Source: Thermodesulfovibrionales bacterium (GTDB taxonomy: Bacteria; Nitrospirota; Thermodesulfovibrionia; Thermodesulfovibrionales; SM23-35). From it: a stretch of DNA of 14,793 bases. Every line of letters starts with the position of its first letter. Position 1 is the first letter of the stretch. Of this stretch, positions 13,317 to 14,793 are shown piece by piece. The translations under genes were made by a program, and so were the position numbers. The stretch lies in the NCBI GenBank assembly GCA_022865525.1, contig JALHSV010000009.1, forward strand, positions 1 through 14,793. Direction: 5' to 3'. The notes below the pieces were generated by a model that was not told the origin of the DNA, searched no databases, and was given only the letters and a program-made list of their open reading frames with translations.

Positions 13317-14793
13317 TTAACGTACACCTTCCACGATTTTAATTTCTTTTTCCGTCAGGCCGTAAAGTTCATAGACCAGTGTATCAATCTGCCGGTCAGT
13401 CGCGTCAATCTGCCGTTGAATTTGTTCTTGCTCGGCCTGCGTGCGCGCCGCCGCTTTGTGTTCGCTCAGGGCCAGCATGGACTCCACAAGTTGCACCATC
13501 TTGTCGTGCCGTGCCTTGTCGGAGAAATCACTGAAATTGACAGTACGGATAGGAAGTTGGTCTATGAAAGTCTTGGAAACATTCACGGTGAGAGACGACT
13601 TGTTTGTAAATCGCGCAATGTAGTAGACACGCAACAATTTGGAGTTGAGAATCCCAAGCAAGTATTTTAGGTTGTAATGGCTATCGCTTTTCAGTAGCAG
13701 GTTGTTGACTGAGTTGAAGGTGTAATATTGATGATTGTCATAGGCCGTAACTAGAATACCACCGATTCTCTGCATTATTAGTTTCTGCGGAGCGAGAAAA
13801 ATACTCTCATCGCGCGCTCTGAGCAATTGGGCTCTCACATAATTGACGTACTTTCCTGAATGTTCGAAATGGTATCTGACAATATCCTTGCCGAATAGTA
13901 TGGGCTTTGAGTTGTTGTTCTTCCGGCTATCTAAAATGCCTGCCATATTCTTCTCGGTTGCAATGCCATTCAAGACATCGGCAATCTCACCTAATTTTGT
14001 AGAAACGGCATCGGCCTTACTAATTATCCTTTTCAGAGATGTATCTGAGAAAATATCAATTACACAGCTCGGATTCTTTAGACAATCAGCCTGATTTAAC
14101 TTGTTAGCAACTTTATCTTCTACAATGCCGAGAGTCTGGTTATCTACAATTTCAATTGAATGGCTTGCAATGGGGAGGTTGGCTTCCAAAATAATTATGA
14201 CAGTCGAAGCGGTAACGCCTTGAAAAACTCCGGCTTTCAAGTCGACAATCTTTCGAATAGTCGATATTTCCAATATTTGCTTCCTAACGACATCATAAAC
14301 CGTCGTCCGCAGAATATTGTTGGGCAAGATGATGCCCATCAGACCGTTTCTTCTCAATACGTTGATAGCCTTGAGAGCAAAAATTGCGAATAGATTTATC
14401 TTGCCAGCTTGCCTGGCTCTACTTTGAACATCCTTGCTCCTCGTAGACAGATATCTTTGTTGAATATAGCTTTTTGTTTCGTCTCCCCAGTCAACGTATT
14501 TTGTGAAAGCCCATGGTGGATTACCAATTACTGCATCAAAGCCGCCCGCGGCCATAATGGCAGAAAACTCATTTGCCCAATCAAACGGTTTGATGCGGAG
14601 AAGCTCTTCCGAATCGGGAAACATTTTTCCGGAGAAATAGTCGGGGCTGATCAGGGAGTTGCCGCATTTAATATTATCAGACAAATTCGGCAAGGCGCGT
14701 TCGTGGAAGAGGGTCATCTGTTTGGAGAGGGAAGTGTCGTTTTCGCCTTCGAGGGCCTTCAGCAATAACGAGAGCTTGGTGGTTTCCACGGCC
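13317..14793 (-). CDS. Type IIG-like (Eco57I family) restriction-modification protein, 5' partial
   Basis: The frame is open to the right edge; the GTG at 14789 is internal (the preceding codon is GCC), so the N-terminus is outside the window. Visible is a 491-residue C-terminal part. Seen: VETTKLSLLLKALEG at the start, methylation motif IV FDAVIGNPPW (NPPW at 14511-14522), then NGLMGIILPNNILRT. A TaqI-like target-recognition region follows from LGEIADVLNGIATEKN onward. A closing segment ATDRQIDTLVYELYGLTEKEI is typical of Eco57I-type enzymes. Known: NPPW/NPPY marks adenine-N6 methyltransferases; the family fuses nuclease, methylase and specificity domains. BREX PglX shares much of this architecture and cannot be excluded without the N-terminus. 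The downstream HEPN pair may belong to the same operon. Confidence 0.85.
   Translation of the reverse strand, partial: AVETTKLSLLLKALEGENDTSLSKQMTLFHERALPNLSDNIKCGNSLISPDYFSGKMFPDSEELLRIKPFDWANEFSAIMAAGGFDAVIGNPPWAFTKYVDWGDETKSYIQQRYLSTRSKDVQSRARQAGKINLFAIFALKAINVLRRNGLMGIILPNNILRTTVYDVVRKQILEISTIRKIVDLKAGVFQGVTASTVIIILEANLPIASHSIEIVDNQTLGIVEDKVANKLNQADCLKNPSCVIDIFSDTSLKRIISKADAVSTKLGEIADVLNGIATEKNMAGILDSRKNNNSKPILFGKDIVRYHFEHSGKYVNYVRAQLLRARDESIFLAPQKLIMQRIGGILVTAYDNHQYYTFNSVNNLLLKSDSHYNLKYLLGILNSKLLRVYYIARFTNKSSLTVNVSKTFIDQLPIRTVNFSDFSDKARHDKMVQLVESMLALSEHKAAARTQAEQEQIQRQIDATDRQIDTLVYELYGLTEKEIKIVEGVR

Noticed and set aside
13317..14793. BREX PglX assignment
   Set aside because: The NPPW motif and C-terminal layout are shared with PglX, but no other BREX gene is in the window and the N-terminus is missing, so the broader Eco57I/type IIG label is used.

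Overview
The window is an accessory stretch of a bacterial chromosome. The flank from 1 to about 4.0 kb has moderate GC and metabolic genes. From about 4.45 kb to the end lies a more AT-rich, one-directional block of defence-type genes. No rRNA, tRNA, integrase or transposase is visible. The lineage cannot be fixed from the sequence. A fused 2Fe-2S/molybdopterin hydroxylase and a radical-SAM KamA-like enzyme suggest an anaerobe or facultative anaerobe, probably from a poorly cultured phylum.

Metabolic flank: 1-699 (minus, runs off the left edge) is the N-terminal part of a xanthine dehydrogenase/aldehyde oxidoreductase-type protein. 890-1609 (minus) is a CPBP/CAAX-type intramembrane protease. 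1689-2072 (minus) is a DUF302 protein. 2305-3930 (plus) is a KamA-family radical SAM/PLP protein whose substrate-binding residues differ from lysine 2,3-aminomutase. 3931-4549 is a gene-poor junction.

Defence block: every gene from 4550 to 14793 is on the minus strand, so transcription runs right to left. Reading that way: (i) a type IIG-like restriction-modification protein (13317-14793, N-terminus outside the window); (ii) two tightly coupled HEPN-like proteins (12583-13233, 11289-12578); (iii) a TIR/deoxyribosyltransferase-like protein (10496-11032) and a PD-(D/E)xK/Mrr-like nuclease candidate (9076-10428); (iv) a 61-residue membrane protein (8584-8769), an Rx4H HEPN-like protein (7920-8579) and a second HEPN-fold-like protein (7142-7885); (v) an AlbA_2/Schlafen-like protein (5656-6870) and an HNH-type zinc-site protein (4550-5632).

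The most notable structure is a roughly 175-bp intergenic repeat in three diverged copies (6913-7085, 8802-8978, 11069-11245). All have the same orientation, and each lies 32-43 bp before the start codon of the first gene of modules v, iv and iii. The core is 36-37 of 40 bases identical between copies. It holds an inverted repeat, a Shine-Dalgarno-like motif followed by a short ORF that begins MLINNRD, and a TATAAT box in two copies. Unrelated small defence-type operons therefore sit behind the same leader, like interchangeable cassettes. Three proteins with the HEPN signature R-N-x3-H and a fourth HEPN-like protein lie within about 6 kb. This leader-tagged array is the best candidate here for an undescribed system.
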